Assembly: GCA_002439875.1 (NCBI GenBank)
Contig: DJQB01000017.1
Span: 1-64,000 of the forward strand
DNA length: 64,000 nt
Source: Bacteroidales bacterium UBA6397
GTDB taxonomy: Bacteria > Bacteroidota > Bacteroidia > Bacteroidales > UBA932
Direction: 5' to 3'
Both the position numbers and the translations under genes were made by a program. Below the pieces are notes generated by a model, which saw only the letters and a program-made list of their open reading frames with translations, was not told the DNA's origin and did no database searches. Shown in pieces: positions 1 to 8,206 of the stretch; position 1 is the first letter of the stretch, and the number at the start of each line of letters is the position of its first letter.

Positions 1-17
1 AAAAAAAATAAGCAGAT

Positions 18-170
18 ATGAAAAGGACATTTCAACCATCCAGACGCAAGCGCGTGAACAAGCACGGATTCCGTGAGAGAATGGCTACCGCCAACGGTCG
101 CCGCGTACTCGCTTCCCGTCGCCGCCACGGACGCAAGAAGCTGACAGTATCATCTGAGGACAGATGGTAG
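18..170 (+). CDS. rpmH: 50S ribosomal protein L34
   Basis: Encodes a 50-residue, very basic protein starting MKRTFQPSRRKRVNKHGF, the signature of ribosomal protein L34 of the large subunit. The family is about 44-52 residues long, so this is complete; the C-terminal tail (SSEDRW) is slightly longer than the minimal form. The ATG at 18 is preceded by an A-rich stretch and no clear Shine-Dalgarno site, as usual in Bacteroidota. A strong hairpin terminator follows at 190. No dnaA or rnpA can be judged because the window begins just upstream. Confidence 0.97.
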   Translation: MKRTFQPSRRKRVNKHGFRERMATANGRRVLASRRRHGRKKLTVSSEDRW

Positions 171-189
171 TCGGTCTGATGACGTTTAT

Positions 190-217
190 GGGCAGGTCTG
201 TTGGCCTGCCCTTTTTT
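190..217 (+). terminator. rho-independent terminator after rpmH
   Basis: A perfect 7-bp stem (GGGCAGG at 190-196 with CCTGCCC at 205-211) and an 8-nt loop is followed by a run of T. It lies 20 nt after the rpmH stop and before tadA, so it should end the rpmH transcript. Confidence 0.85.
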
Positions 218-311
218 GTTTGATTCCGCCCTGCTTTCCAAAGTCGCCTGGCCGGGCAAAGTTTGAGGCACAATGTGGCATCCGGGACAGCAGGCATTAA
301 TATTCAAGGAC

Positions 312-746
312 ATGGACATTGACGAGAAATACATGATGGAGGCGCTGAAAGAGGCTCGCCTGGCGTTGGAAGAGGATGAGATCCCTATCGGGGCTGTCAT
401 CGTGTGCCGTGGCCGGATCATCGGGCGCGGGCATAACATGACAGAGAGGCTGCACGATCCGACGGCGCATGCGGAGATGATAGCTATCACGGCGGCTACG
501 GAGGCCACAGGCGGGAAATATCTTGGAGACTGTACGCTCTACGTCACCGTGGAGCCTTGCCCGATGTGTTCCGGGGCGCTGAACTGGGCGCAGATCGGTC
601 GTGTTGTCTATGGAACAATCGACCCCAAGAGGGGTTACTCCATGTACTCTCCGTCTCTGCTTCATCCGAAAACCCAGGTTCAGGCCTGGGTTCTCGCAGA
701 AGAATGCTCCGCCCTGATGGTTGATTATTTCCGTGGCAAACGCTGA
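312..746 (+). CDS. tadA: tRNA-specific adenosine deaminase
   Basis: A zinc-dependent cytidine/deoxycytidylate deaminase-fold protein, 144 residues from the ATG at 312. It carries the HAE motif (His53, Glu55) and PCPMC (Cys83, Cys86) that bind zinc and activate water. TadA converts adenosine 34 to inosine in the anticodon of tRNA-Arg(ACG). The start at 312 (MDIDEKYMMEALKEA) is preferred over an ATG at 273 because family alignments begin there and the upstream residues look non-coding. It stands alone, convergent with the peptidase gene downstream. Confidence 0.9.
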   Translation: MDIDEKYMMEALKEARLALEEDEIPIGAVIVCRGRIIGRGHNMTERLHDPTAHAEMIAITAATEATGGKYLGDCTLYVTVEPCPMCSGALNWAQIGRVVYGTIDPKRGYSMYSPSLLHPKTQVQAWVLAEECSALMVDYFRGKR

Positions 747-781
747 CGCTCGGGACTGATCCGACCGATCCAACCTACGGC

Positions 782-853
782 CACTTCGACAGGCTCCGTG
801 ACCGAAGTATATATAAGCTCAAAGACCGAAAGAGTGCGGTCCAGTGACCGAAG
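782..853. repeat. REP/RPE-like palindromic repeat, intergenic copy
   Basis: The 107-bp gap between convergent tadA and the DPP-IV gene contains CACTTCGACAGGCTCCGTGA followed by CCGAAG (about 782-807), and a second AGTGACCGAAG at 843-853. This matches the arm of a repeat also found inside hisC/hisB, hisF, the RecD-like gene and the orphan sensor gene. The right arm is degenerate. It might also serve as a weak bidirectional terminator, but no T tract is seen. Confidence 0.7.
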
Positions 854-2977
854 CTATTCCCCTTTGAGGTACTTGAGCCAGAACGCGCGGTTCGCCTCGT
901 CAAAATGCCGTCCTTGGTAGCCACGGTAGCCGTGCATTCCGTCCGGATAGATCATCAGATCGAACTTCTTTCCGGCCTTCTGAAGAGCGTCCACCAGCAG
1001 CAACGTGTTCTGGAAGTGGACGTTGTCGTCACCGGTTCCGTGGGTGATCTTCAGCATCACGGAGCCATCGTAGTTCTTCTCCGTGACAGGATAGTTTGCC
1101 GCGCCGGCAATGGCCTTGGTAGAGGCGTAACCTTCCGGGTTGTTGGCCGGGGTGTCCATGAACCGCTCCGTGTAGTGAGTGTCGTAAAGAACCCAGTCAT
1201 AGACTCCTCCTCCGGCGATTCCATAGTGGAAAGCGTCCGGATGGTTCATCACCAGAAGCGCGGTCATCGTGCCGCCGAACGAGAAGCCCTCGACACCGAT
1301 CTTGTCGCCCTGAACGTACGGAAGCGACTTGAGAAACTCGGCCCACTCCACGAAATCCAGCACCTCACGCTCGTCCAGACGCCTGTAGATCTGATCCAGG
1401 CCTTTGCGCCCGTTATGCCCCGAAGCGCGGCAGTCAGCGACAACCTCTATGATTCCGTTCTCCGCATACCATTGGTAATATGCCGGACTGCGGAACCTGT
1501 CAATCACCTGCGGGGAATCAGGGCCGCCGTAGATGTCCACGTGGACAGGATATTTCTTGGCGGCGTCAAAATCCTTAGGATAGACAATCATCGCCGGCAG
1601 TTCAAATCCGTCCTTGGTCGTCATGGTAACATGCTCAGGAAGAGCGAATTTCGAAGCATCAAAATCCTCCCCGGCCATATCCGCCACCTTGAAAGATTTC
1701 GCCGGCTTTCTCAAATCATAGATCCAAACCTGATTAGGAGTCCTTGAATTGCTTGCCGAGGCGATGGCGTGCCTCTGGTCCGGAGAGACCCGCACGGAAG
1801 TGACGTGCATCGCAGGATCCGAGATATTCCTGATCACCCCTTTGCAGACTGAATACAACCCGCCGCGCACACGGGAGTCACGCTCCGCGACGAACAGCAC
1901 CTCCGAAGAACTACCGTCGAACCCTTTGGCAGCCTTGCCTTCCTTCACATCCACAAGCGACATCCTCCAGTTCTCCCCATCCGTCAACCGCTTCATGACC
2001 GAACCGTCATAAGAGAGGTAATATATTTGCTGCCAATCAGTTTCAAACGAACGTACCATATAGATTCCGTCACGCCCGAACAGCATCCCGTCGATCCAGT
2101 CCAACCAAGTCTTGTAGGTCTCGTGGTAGATGTGCCTCTTCGTCCCGTCAACCGGTGACACGGCATAAAGGTCAAGCGTGTTCTGCGTCCTCGGCTCTCT
2201 TTGAATATAAAAGGCCTCGCTGTCGGCTCCCCAGAACGGAGTCCCGAAATACTGATCCTCATTCTCATCGAAATCCGCCCATGCGGTTTCGCCATTCTGA
2301 ATATTCACGATCCCGATCCGCACCTTAGGGTTGTTGTCACCGCATTTCGGGTAGCGGGTCATACGGATCGACCCTCCCGTCGGAGACACGTTCGGCAAAG
2401 CCACAGCCGCCCCGGCGTTCTGTGAATATGCCAACCCCATCCCCGAACGGTCTGCGTCCCGCGCGAACGGCGAATATATCGGAAAAACCGGAACCTCCGA
2501 ATTGTCAAAGCGATAGAACCCGATCTTGCGCGAATCAGGAGACCACCAAAAGGCTCGGTAATGGGTAGGCCGGCCCAGAATCTCCTCGTAATATACCCAC
2601 GATGAGTAGCCGTTCAGAATCACATCCGACCCGTCAAACGTCAGCTGTGTCTCCCCTTTCGTCGCGATGTCCACCACCCAAAGGTTGTTTCCCCTCGTGA
2701 AGGCCATCTTAGTGGAGTCCGGGGAATATGTCAGGTTCACCGCACCATCAGGCCTGAAAGGAAAGTCCGTGAACTTCGCAGGATAGCATATTCCTTCTGT
2801 CACTTTCCCGGTCACCGCATTGACGGAGAAGTCCTTGGCCCCCGTAAAGGAATGATCATAAGTCAACGCCACCTCATTCTTCCCCACCCATTTCCAGGTC
2901 TTTGGAACATCCTTAAAATCCTCCGCTGAAGCGCTCAGAGACAGCATAAAAACCAAAGCCGTAAAAATCTTATTCAT
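854..2977 (-). CDS. dipeptidyl peptidase IV-type S9 serine peptidase
   Basis: A secreted serine exopeptidase that would release X-Pro or similar dipeptides in the periplasm. An N-terminal signal peptide (NKIFTALVFMLSLSASA) is followed by a DPP-IV beta-propeller (about residues 60-470) and a C-terminal alpha/beta hydrolase domain. The nucleophile sits in GFSFGG (about Ser566), with the acid in GTGDDNVHFQ and the histidine in DGMHGY near the C-terminus. About 707 residues is normal for the family. The ATG at 2977 lies in the recurring GAATATG context; an in-frame ATG lies 6 nt upstream. It is convergent with tadA. Confidence 0.9.
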   Translation of the reverse strand: MNKIFTALVFMLSLSASAEDFKDVPKTWKWVGKNEVALTYDHSFTGAKDFSVNAVTGKVTEGICYPAKFTDFPFRPDGAVNLTYSPDSTKMAFTRGNNLWVVDIATKGETQLTFDGSDVILNGYSSWVYYEEILGRPTHYRAFWWSPDSRKIGFYRFDNSEVPVFPIYSPFARDADRSGMGLAYSQNAGAAVALPNVSPTGGSIRMTRYPKCGDNNPKVRIGIVNIQNGETAWADFDENEDQYFGTPFWGADSEAFYIQREPRTQNTLDLYAVSPVDGTKRHIYHETYKTWLDWIDGMLFGRDGIYMVRSFETDWQQIYYLSYDGSVMKRLTDGENWRMSLVDVKEGKAAKGFDGSSSEVLFVAERDSRVRGGLYSVCKGVIRNISDPAMHVTSVRVSPDQRHAIASASNSRTPNQVWIYDLRKPAKSFKVADMAGEDFDASKFALPEHVTMTTKDGFELPAMIVYPKDFDAAKKYPVHVDIYGGPDSPQVIDRFRSPAYYQWYAENGIIEVVADCRASGHNGRKGLDQIYRRLDEREVLDFVEWAEFLKSLPYVQGDKIGVEGFSFGGTMTALLVMNHPDAFHYGIAGGGVYDWVLYDTHYTERFMDTPANNPEGYASTKAIAGAANYPVTEKNYDGSVMLKITHGTGDDNVHFQNTLLLVDALQKAGKKFDLMIYPDGMHGYRGYQGRHFDEANRAFWLKYLKGE

Positions 2978-3147
2978 ATTCATAAACCATTATTTTCAAA
3001 TCATGACCCCAAGTTATGGAAAATTTCCCCATTCCGCAACAGCGGGGTATAGCATCTTTGCACGAAAATAACGCAGATTTATTTAATATTTGCATGAAAT
3101 TAGTGCACATTTTATAAAAATATGCACCCAATCTATGCAAACCACCT

Positions 3148-4662
3148 TCAAGCAAAGTACTCGTCCTTGAAATTGACGAGATAGACTTTGTCGGTGGCGC
3201 GGGTGAGGGCGGTGTACAGCCATTTAAGGTCATCGACTGTGAGCTCGTCCTGCCAGAACGGGTTGTCGATGAAGACGCAGCTCCACTGGCCGCCCTGGCT
3301 TTTATGGCAGGTGATGGCGTTGGCATACTTGAGCTGGAGGGCGTTGTAGTAAGGGTCCTCGCGGACAGCTTCGTAACGCTTTTTCTTGGTCGGAATGTCG
3401 GCATAGTCCACGTTGACTCCGTTGTAGAGCTGGTTCTGCTGCTCGTAGCTAAGCGAGGCGGACTCGGACTCAAGGGTGTCAAGGCAGACTTTGGCGACGA
3501 TCTCGGTGTCATCGTAGTCCGGGAACGAAAGGCGGGCGTCAGCGAAATGGAGGCCGTAACGTTCCTCGAAATTCCTGATGGACACCAACTTGGCGATGTC
3601 ACCGTTGGCGATGTAGTCCATTCCTTTGACTCCTTTCAGAAACTGGTAGCAGTTCTTCACGATCATCAGTTTCTCGCCACGGACCAGACGCTCCTCGTCG
3701 TAGAAGACCTGGGCCCGGATGCCGGCGTTGTAGCGGTTCGCGCGCTTGTTGGAGCGGCAGAGCACCACGGTGTCGTCTTTTGAATATTCAGAAAAATATG
3801 CCGAGTTCAGGGTGTCGATGAGCTCTCCGCCGGTGATCCGCACGACATCATCGAAGCCGTCCACTGTCAGTCCAATCTCGTCAGGGGTGAACATTCCGTC
3901 ACCGTAGAGGTCAGAGGCGATGAGTTCCCGCAGCTTGGTGGCATTGAACATGATCCCGGACTCTTTCTGTTGGCGGACGACCTGGGTCAGAGAGCAATAT
4001 CGCACTCCTCCGAAGCAGTCCATGCACTCCTTCGAGAGGGCAGGCGAGGCTTCCATCCCGACAGGGGGCAGCTGGGCGTCGTCTCCGAGCAGAATCAGGC
4101 GGCAGTCGTTGCCGGCGCGGACATATTCAATAAGATCTTTCAGAAGGTCTCCGGTCCCGAATTGGGTTGTGCCTTGGCGCTGCGGGTCATCTATGCCTAT
4201 AAGCGAAACCTCGTCCACGATGAAGAGTTTGTGGGAGAGTTTGTTGGGAGCCAGGGAGAACTGGCCGAAGCCGTCATCTCCGACGGATTTCTGGCGGTAG
4301 ATGCATTTGTGGATTGTGCGGGCGGGTTTGCCGGCGTACAAGGAAAGGATCTTGGCGGCGCGGCCGGTGGGAGCCAGAAGGCAGCAGATTTCCTCATATT
4401 CATCGGTCGCTTCTTCCGCGTTCCGGTGCGCTTCGACAGGCTGCCTGTCAGTCCGTTTCGGCCTCAAATCGTCAAACGACCGGATCACCGCGGCGATGGC
4501 CGAAGTCTTTCCCGTGCCAGCATACCCGTTGACCACCAGGATGTCAGCATCGTCACAGGTCACGAAATCAGCGATTTCCCGGAACAGGTTGTCCTGATCC
4601 TGAGTGCAATCGTAAGGGAAACCGTCCCTGAAACGCTTGTAGAAAAACTCCCCCCTGTCCAT
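3148..4662 (-). CDS. RecD-like ATP-dependent DNA helicase (UvrD C-terminal type)
   Basis: A 504-residue superfamily 1 helicase. Walker A is NGYAGTGKT (about residues 45-53), the DE motif is FIVDEVSLIG, and the C-terminal UvrD_C_2 part contains ANAITCHKSQGGQW and ends YTALTRATDKVYLV. It is shorter than RecD2 and resembles the single-gene exodeoxyribonuclease V alpha-like helicases common in Bacteroidota. No RecB or RecC lies nearby, so its partner is unknown. Residues about 69-86 (containing QPVEAHR) are encoded by a REP/RPE-like repeat inserted between Walker A and motif Ia, which should form a surface loop. It is 3 nt downstream of trkH and probably cotranscribed. Confidence 0.85.
   Translation of the reverse strand: MDRGEFFYKRFRDGFPYDCTQDQDNLFREIADFVTCDDADILVVNGYAGTGKTSAIAAVIRSFDDLRPKRTDRQPVEAHRNAEEATDEYEEICCLLAPTGRAAKILSLYAGKPARTIHKCIYRQKSVGDDGFGQFSLAPNKLSHKLFIVDEVSLIGIDDPQRQGTTQFGTGDLLKDLIEYVRAGNDCRLILLGDDAQLPPVGMEASPALSKECMDCFGGVRYCSLTQVVRQQKESGIMFNATKLRELIASDLYGDGMFTPDEIGLTVDGFDDVVRITGGELIDTLNSAYFSEYSKDDTVVLCRSNKRANRYNAGIRAQVFYDEERLVRGEKLMIVKNCYQFLKGVKGMDYIANGDIAKLVSIRNFEERYGLHFADARLSFPDYDDTEIVAKVCLDTLESESASLSYEQQNQLYNGVNVDYADIPTKKKRYEAVREDPYYNALQLKYANAITCHKSQGGQWSCVFIDNPFWQDELTVDDLKWLYTALTRATDKVYLVNFKDEYFA
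4423..4460. repeat. REP/RPE-like repeat inside the RecD-like helicase gene
   Basis: GTGCGCTTCGACAGGCT lies at about 4427-4443, followed by an inverted GCCTGTC. On the coding strand it reads QPVEAHR, the same frame used by the copies in hisC/hisB and hisF. The reading frame of the helicase is kept. Confidence 0.7.
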
Positions 4663-4665
4663 GGC

Positions 4666-6120
4666 CTACTTGTTCCTGCGGCTGAAAATCATCATCACCA
4701 CAGCCAGAATCGGATATATCTCGACACGCCCGAGGAACATGTCCAACGAATACAAAAATTTGGCGGAAGTTGGCTCGGCATTGAAACTGCTCATCGAGCC
4801 AAGGTCTCCCACGCAAATTCCTACATTGCTCAAGGAGGTTATGGTGGCCGTCAAGGCATGGGTATTATCCGGATTGAACACCAGACACGCTGCCATAGAG
4901 ATGGCCACGACCATAAAATACAAGGCTATGTAAAGGATGTGCGGAGCAATGTCATCCTGACGGACAACCCTGCCGTTCACGCGGGCATCATTGACGGAGG
5001 CTGGATGCAGGGACATTCTTAGCTGGTACTTTATCTCCTTGCAGAGGAGCAGAACCCTGTCTGCCTTAACACCTCCGGTGGTGGAGCCTGCCATTCCACA
5101 GCAGATTGCCATCAGCAAAAGCATGGCGGAAGGCAGTACGGGCCAGGTGCTATTGTCAGCGATGCTGAAACCTGTCGAGGAGGCGAAACTCAGGATGTGG
5201 AAGGAACCCGAAAGCAGGGCATCGCCCCAACTTTTCTCAATTCCATGAACCCTCAAGGACATCGCCACGATCACACTGGCCACGACCATCGCACCGAGAT
5301 AGAACTTGAATATCTCATTCTTGAACGGCTTGAACGACCTTGTGGCAACAGCCATGAACACCATACCGAAATGGACGGAGGACAGCAGCATGAAAACCAT
5401 CGTGATAAGGTATATCGGCAAAGAATCGAAATAGCCTATCGAATGGTTTCTTGTGCTGAACCCTCCTGTCGCCACCACGCTCATGGCATGGTTGATGGCG
5501 TCAAAAGGACCCATGCCTGCAAGCATGTAGAGGACGAAGGAGACAAAGACCAGTCCAAGATAGACATAGGTGAAGATGTAAACCGTTCTGTTGGCTCCTG
5601 AACGATATTCTCTTTTGGACAAGGATGAAAGTTCCAGGCTGGTGAGCCTCAGTCTCATCTGAGACGAACTCGGAATAATCAACAGAAGAAAAACCACGAC
5701 TCCCAAGCCTCCAATGAAGTGCGTGGAGGAACGCCAGAAAAGCAGGCTGTCCGGCAGTGCCTCAACATTATCCAGAATCGAGAACCCAGTGGTAGTGAAG
5801 CCGGAAACGCTTTCAAACCAAGCGTTTATGATTGTGAACGGCCCTCCCCAAAGCGCGTACGGAAGCATTCCGAACACGAAGGAGAGCAGCCAAGAGAGGA
5901 CGATGATCATGTAGCCGTCCTTAAGTGTGATGGCGGCTGATTTTCTTACGAATATGAACGGGAATATTCCTACGGTGAAGGTGATCGTGAAGCTGATCAT
6001 CAGGGCGGCGAGGGCACTGTCGTTGCCGTTCGCCACGGAGACCAGAACGGACAGGAACATGAACAGCGCGCTGACGAGCAGAGCGTAGCCTACGTTTCTG
6101 GATATCACCTTGACGTTCAT
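4666..6120 (-). CDS. trkH: TrkH-family potassium uptake protein
   Basis: A 484-residue integral membrane protein of the TrkH/KtrB cation transporter family that forms the potassium pore in the inner membrane. It shows about ten hydrophobic segments and filter-like loops (SGFTTTGFSILDN, VATGGFSTRNHS, SSTGFSIADNS and AGSTTGGVKADR). No trkA/ktrA regulatory gene is adjacent, which is common when TrkA is encoded elsewhere. It is followed 3 nt later by the RecD-like helicase and preceded 12 nt upstream by a membrane sensor-like gene, so all three may share a transcript. Confidence 0.9.
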   Translation of the reverse strand: MNVKVISRNVGYALLVSALFMFLSVLVSVANGNDSALAALMISFTITFTVGIFPFIFVRKSAAITLKDGYMIIVLSWLLSFVFGMLPYALWGGPFTIINAWFESVSGFTTTGFSILDNVEALPDSLLFWRSSTHFIGGLGVVVFLLLIIPSSSQMRLRLTSLELSSLSKREYRSGANRTVYIFTYVYLGLVFVSFVLYMLAGMGPFDAINHAMSVVATGGFSTRNHSIGYFDSLPIYLITMVFMLLSSVHFGMVFMAVATRSFKPFKNEIFKFYLGAMVVASVIVAMSLRVHGIEKSWGDALLSGSFHILSFASSTGFSIADNSTWPVLPSAMLLLMAICCGMAGSTTGGVKADRVLLLCKEIKYQLRMSLHPASVNDARVNGRVVRQDDIAPHILYIALYFMVVAISMAACLVFNPDNTHALTATITSLSNVGICVGDLGSMSSFNAEPTSAKFLYSLDMFLGRVEIYPILAVVMMIFSRRNK

Positions 6121-6132
6121 TCGGATATTCTT

Positions 6133-7050
6133 TTAGTTGTTGTTTTTGGTTAGTGCTGTCACCTCGGCAGGTTCGGTGACCGACGTCACTGTGGCCGCTG
6201 AGCCTGTCGATGCGACCGTCCCCGAAGCGACCTTGGCCCGAAGGTTGGCCACACGCTTACGCAGCATCTGGTTCTCCCCCGTCAGCTCCGTGATGCCATC
6301 GTTGAGTTCCGCCAACTGATCATCACCCTCAAAGGAGTAGAAATATTTCTTGTTGAACGCCCGGTAATTCTTCAACCCAGCCAACATCCTGTAAATCGGA
6401 TTCACATAATAAACCAGCAGGAAGAACAACAGCATCAGCACAAGAAGAAGCCCTACCCCTACGGCCACAGCTCCCGGAATGATGCTTCTGTAGAACCCTC
6501 TTTGAAATGTCAGCGAGTTCTTCTTTAGATCATCGTAGATCGCCTCGTTCAGCACATCTATGTAGCGGTTCAGTCTCTTGAACTTAGGTTGCAACCTGTC
6601 AAAGTACCAAGCCCTCGTGTCGATGAAATCCGAAAGCAGCACATCATTAAGTTCCAGAGAAGTCAGCATGTAAGCCGAATAGGCATAGACCACGGAATCC
6701 GTCAATGGCACCATCTTGTCCGAAGTCAATGAATTGCGAAGCGAGTCACAATGCGCCATGAACTCCTTCTGATGAAAGTCCGGAAGGGTTCTTACGGCAT
6801 CGTCCCCGATCACCGCAAGCAGATCCAGATTGTACTTGTTGGTGACTTCGGACAGCTTCTGGGCCACATTGACGCTCCGGATGTTGTCCGCGATGAGATC
6901 CGACACATAGTCGCTCATCTTGTAGTACTCCATGATGGAGATCACGCTGGAGACAAGCAGTGTCACAGCTATCGCGCTGAGACTCAGCGTCAGCTTCATC
7001 CTCATAGTGAGCTTGAACTCCTTCAATCTGTCCGCAAGTTTCCTGAACAT
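6133..7050 (-). CDS. orphan membrane protein with a chemoreceptor-like sensor domain
   Basis: A 305-residue protein with one TM helix near residues 18-40, a roughly 150-residue helical extracytoplasmic domain, a second TM near 190-218 and a cytoplasmic coiled coil (about 240-280). This is the topology of four-helix-bundle sensors of histidine kinases and chemoreceptors, but no HAMP, kinase or signalling domain follows. The tail (about 281-305, with SVTEPAEVT) is encoded by a degenerate REP/RPE-like repeat. Function is unknown. It sits upstream of trkH and may be cotranscribed with it. Confidence 0.65.
   Translation of the reverse strand: MFRKLADRLKEFKLTMRMKLTLSLSAIAVTLLVSSVISIMEYYKMSDYVSDLIADNIRSVNVAQKLSEVTNKYNLDLLAVIGDDAVRTLPDFHQKEFMAHCDSLRNSLTSDKMVPLTDSVVYAYSAYMLTSLELNDVLLSDFIDTRAWYFDRLQPKFKRLNRYIDVLNEAIYDDLKKNSLTFQRGFYRSIIPGAVAVGVGLLLVLMLLFFLLVYYVNPIYRMLAGLKNYRAFNKKYFYSFEGDDQLAELNDGITELTGENQMLRKRVANLRAKVASGTVASTGSAATVTSVTEPAEVTALTKNNN
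6150..6216. repeat. REP/RPE-like palindrome at the 3' end of the sensor gene
   Basis: A degenerate left arm (CCTCGGCAGGTTCGGTGACCG, about 6162-6182) and a right arm CTGAGCCTGTCGATG (about 6200-6214) are inverted copies of the CTTCGACAGGCTCAG element. It encodes most of the C-terminal tail of the sensor-like protein in frame. Confidence 0.6.
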
Positions 7051-7073
7051 TCCCTGATTGTCTGTTTAACTTG

Positions 7074-7081
7074 CAAACTTA
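7074..7081 (-). promoter_or_regulatory. Bacteroidetes -7 box upstream of the sensor/trkH genes
   Basis: On the minus strand this reads TAAGTTTG, matching the TAnnTTTG consensus, 24 nt upstream of the sensor gene start. No good TTTG is seen at the usual -33 spacing. Confidence 0.45.
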
Positions 7082-7159
7082 CACAAAATTCACGACAAAA
7101 GAAACGTCATGCTTATTTGAACGCTTCATATATAATCACATGATCAACCTCCAAACAGT

Positions 7160-8197
7160 CTACAGCTCGACGCACCAGCCGTGGGTGTCCTCGACTATGC
7201 CGTCCTGGATGCCTCGGATGCGGTCATAGAGGGTGCGGCTCAACTTTCCGCACTCAGAGCCAGATGGCATTATGTAAGTGCGCGAGACCTCTGAGCCTTC
7301 AAGCAGCGGTTTGTCATCGATGGAACGGATCGGGGTGATCACCACTGCGGTGCCACAGGCGTTGACCTCATCGAACTCAGCGAGTTCATCTACAGGAATC
7401 GGTCTTATCTCTACCTTCATTCCGAGGTCTTCGGCGATGGTGCGGAGCGATTTGTTGGTGATGGAAGGGAGCACGCTGTCGGATAGAGGGGTCACATAGG
7501 TGTTACCCTTGACGCCTATGAAATTGGACGAGCCGAATTCGTCAATCCTTGTCTTGGTGGCGGGATCGAGAAACAGCAGCTCGGTGTAGCCTTGCGAATG
7601 AGCCATGTTGTAGGGATAGAGGGACATCGCATAGTTCGCGCCTATCTTGTAGGAGCCGGTGCCGTTCGGAGCAGCCCGGTCATAGTTCCGGGAGATGACA
7701 GCGGAGACCGGGGTGAGGACTCCAGCCTGGGCATAGGTGCTGACAGGGGCGCACATGACCGAGAACAACACCTCACTGGAGGAGCAGATGCTCAGCTGAG
7801 GGTCAATGCCTTCGAGCACAGGACGCAGGTAAATGGAGGCATTGTGTCCGTACGGAGGGAGAAAATCAAGATTTGCCTTCACACACATCTGACACATCTT
7901 CAGGAAAAGTTCCTCGGACGGAGCCGCCATCGAAAGGCGGGCCGCGCTTCTTTGAAGACGCTTAGCGTTTTCATCCGGGCGGAAGATGCGGACTTTCCCG
8001 TCCTTGCCACGGAAAGCCTTAAGGCCCTCAAAGCAAGAATTACCATAGTGGAACACTCCGGCAAAGGCGTTGAAACGGAAATCAAAATCATCAGTCAGTT
8101 CCGGTTCCGACCACTGTCCGTCACTGAAACGACTATAGACAATGGCGTTTGTTTTTCTGTAATGGAAACCAAGGTTTCCCCAATCAAGATTTTTCAT
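7160..8197 (-). CDS. ilvE: branched-chain amino acid aminotransferase
   Basis: A class IV PLP-dependent aminotransferase that makes leucine, isoleucine and valine from their 2-oxoacids. The eukaryote-like BCAT form is evident from the NGTGSYKIGANY segment, whose lysine (about Lys184) binds PLP, and from EVNACGTAVVITPI. About 345 residues is normal. The start is placed at the ATG in GAATATG (8197) rather than the TTG at 8203. It is the last gene of the leuA-leuC-leuD-leuB-ilvE run, about 9 nt after leuB, and supplies the final step of leucine synthesis. Confidence 0.95.
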   Translation of the reverse strand: MKNLDWGNLGFHYRKTNAIVYSRFSDGQWSEPELTDDFDFRFNAFAGVFHYGNSCFEGLKAFRGKDGKVRIFRPDENAKRLQRSAARLSMAAPSEELFLKMCQMCVKANLDFLPPYGHNASIYLRPVLEGIDPQLSICSSSEVLFSVMCAPVSTYAQAGVLTPVSAVISRNYDRAAPNGTGSYKIGANYAMSLYPYNMAHSQGYTELLFLDPATKTRIDEFGSSNFIGVKGNTYVTPLSDSVLPSITNKSLRTIAEDLGMKVEIRPIPVDELAEFDEVNACGTAVVITPIRSIDDKPLLEGSEVSRTYIMPSGSECGKLSRTLYDRIRGIQDGIVEDTHGWCVEL

Positions 8198-8206
8198 ATT
8201 CAAGAA

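Noticed and set aside
905..1747. 280-residue open frame on the plus strand opposite the DPP-IV gene
   Set aside because: It lies wholly antisense to a well-conserved peptidase and has no family features; many such long shadows occur here because of GC-rich third positions.
2970..3602. 210-residue minus-strand frame across the 3' end of the helicase and its downstream gap
   Set aside because: Overlaps the RecD-like gene in another frame and is Ser/Thr/Pro-rich, typical of an out-of-frame reading; its end over the promoter region of the DPP-IV gene is coincidental.
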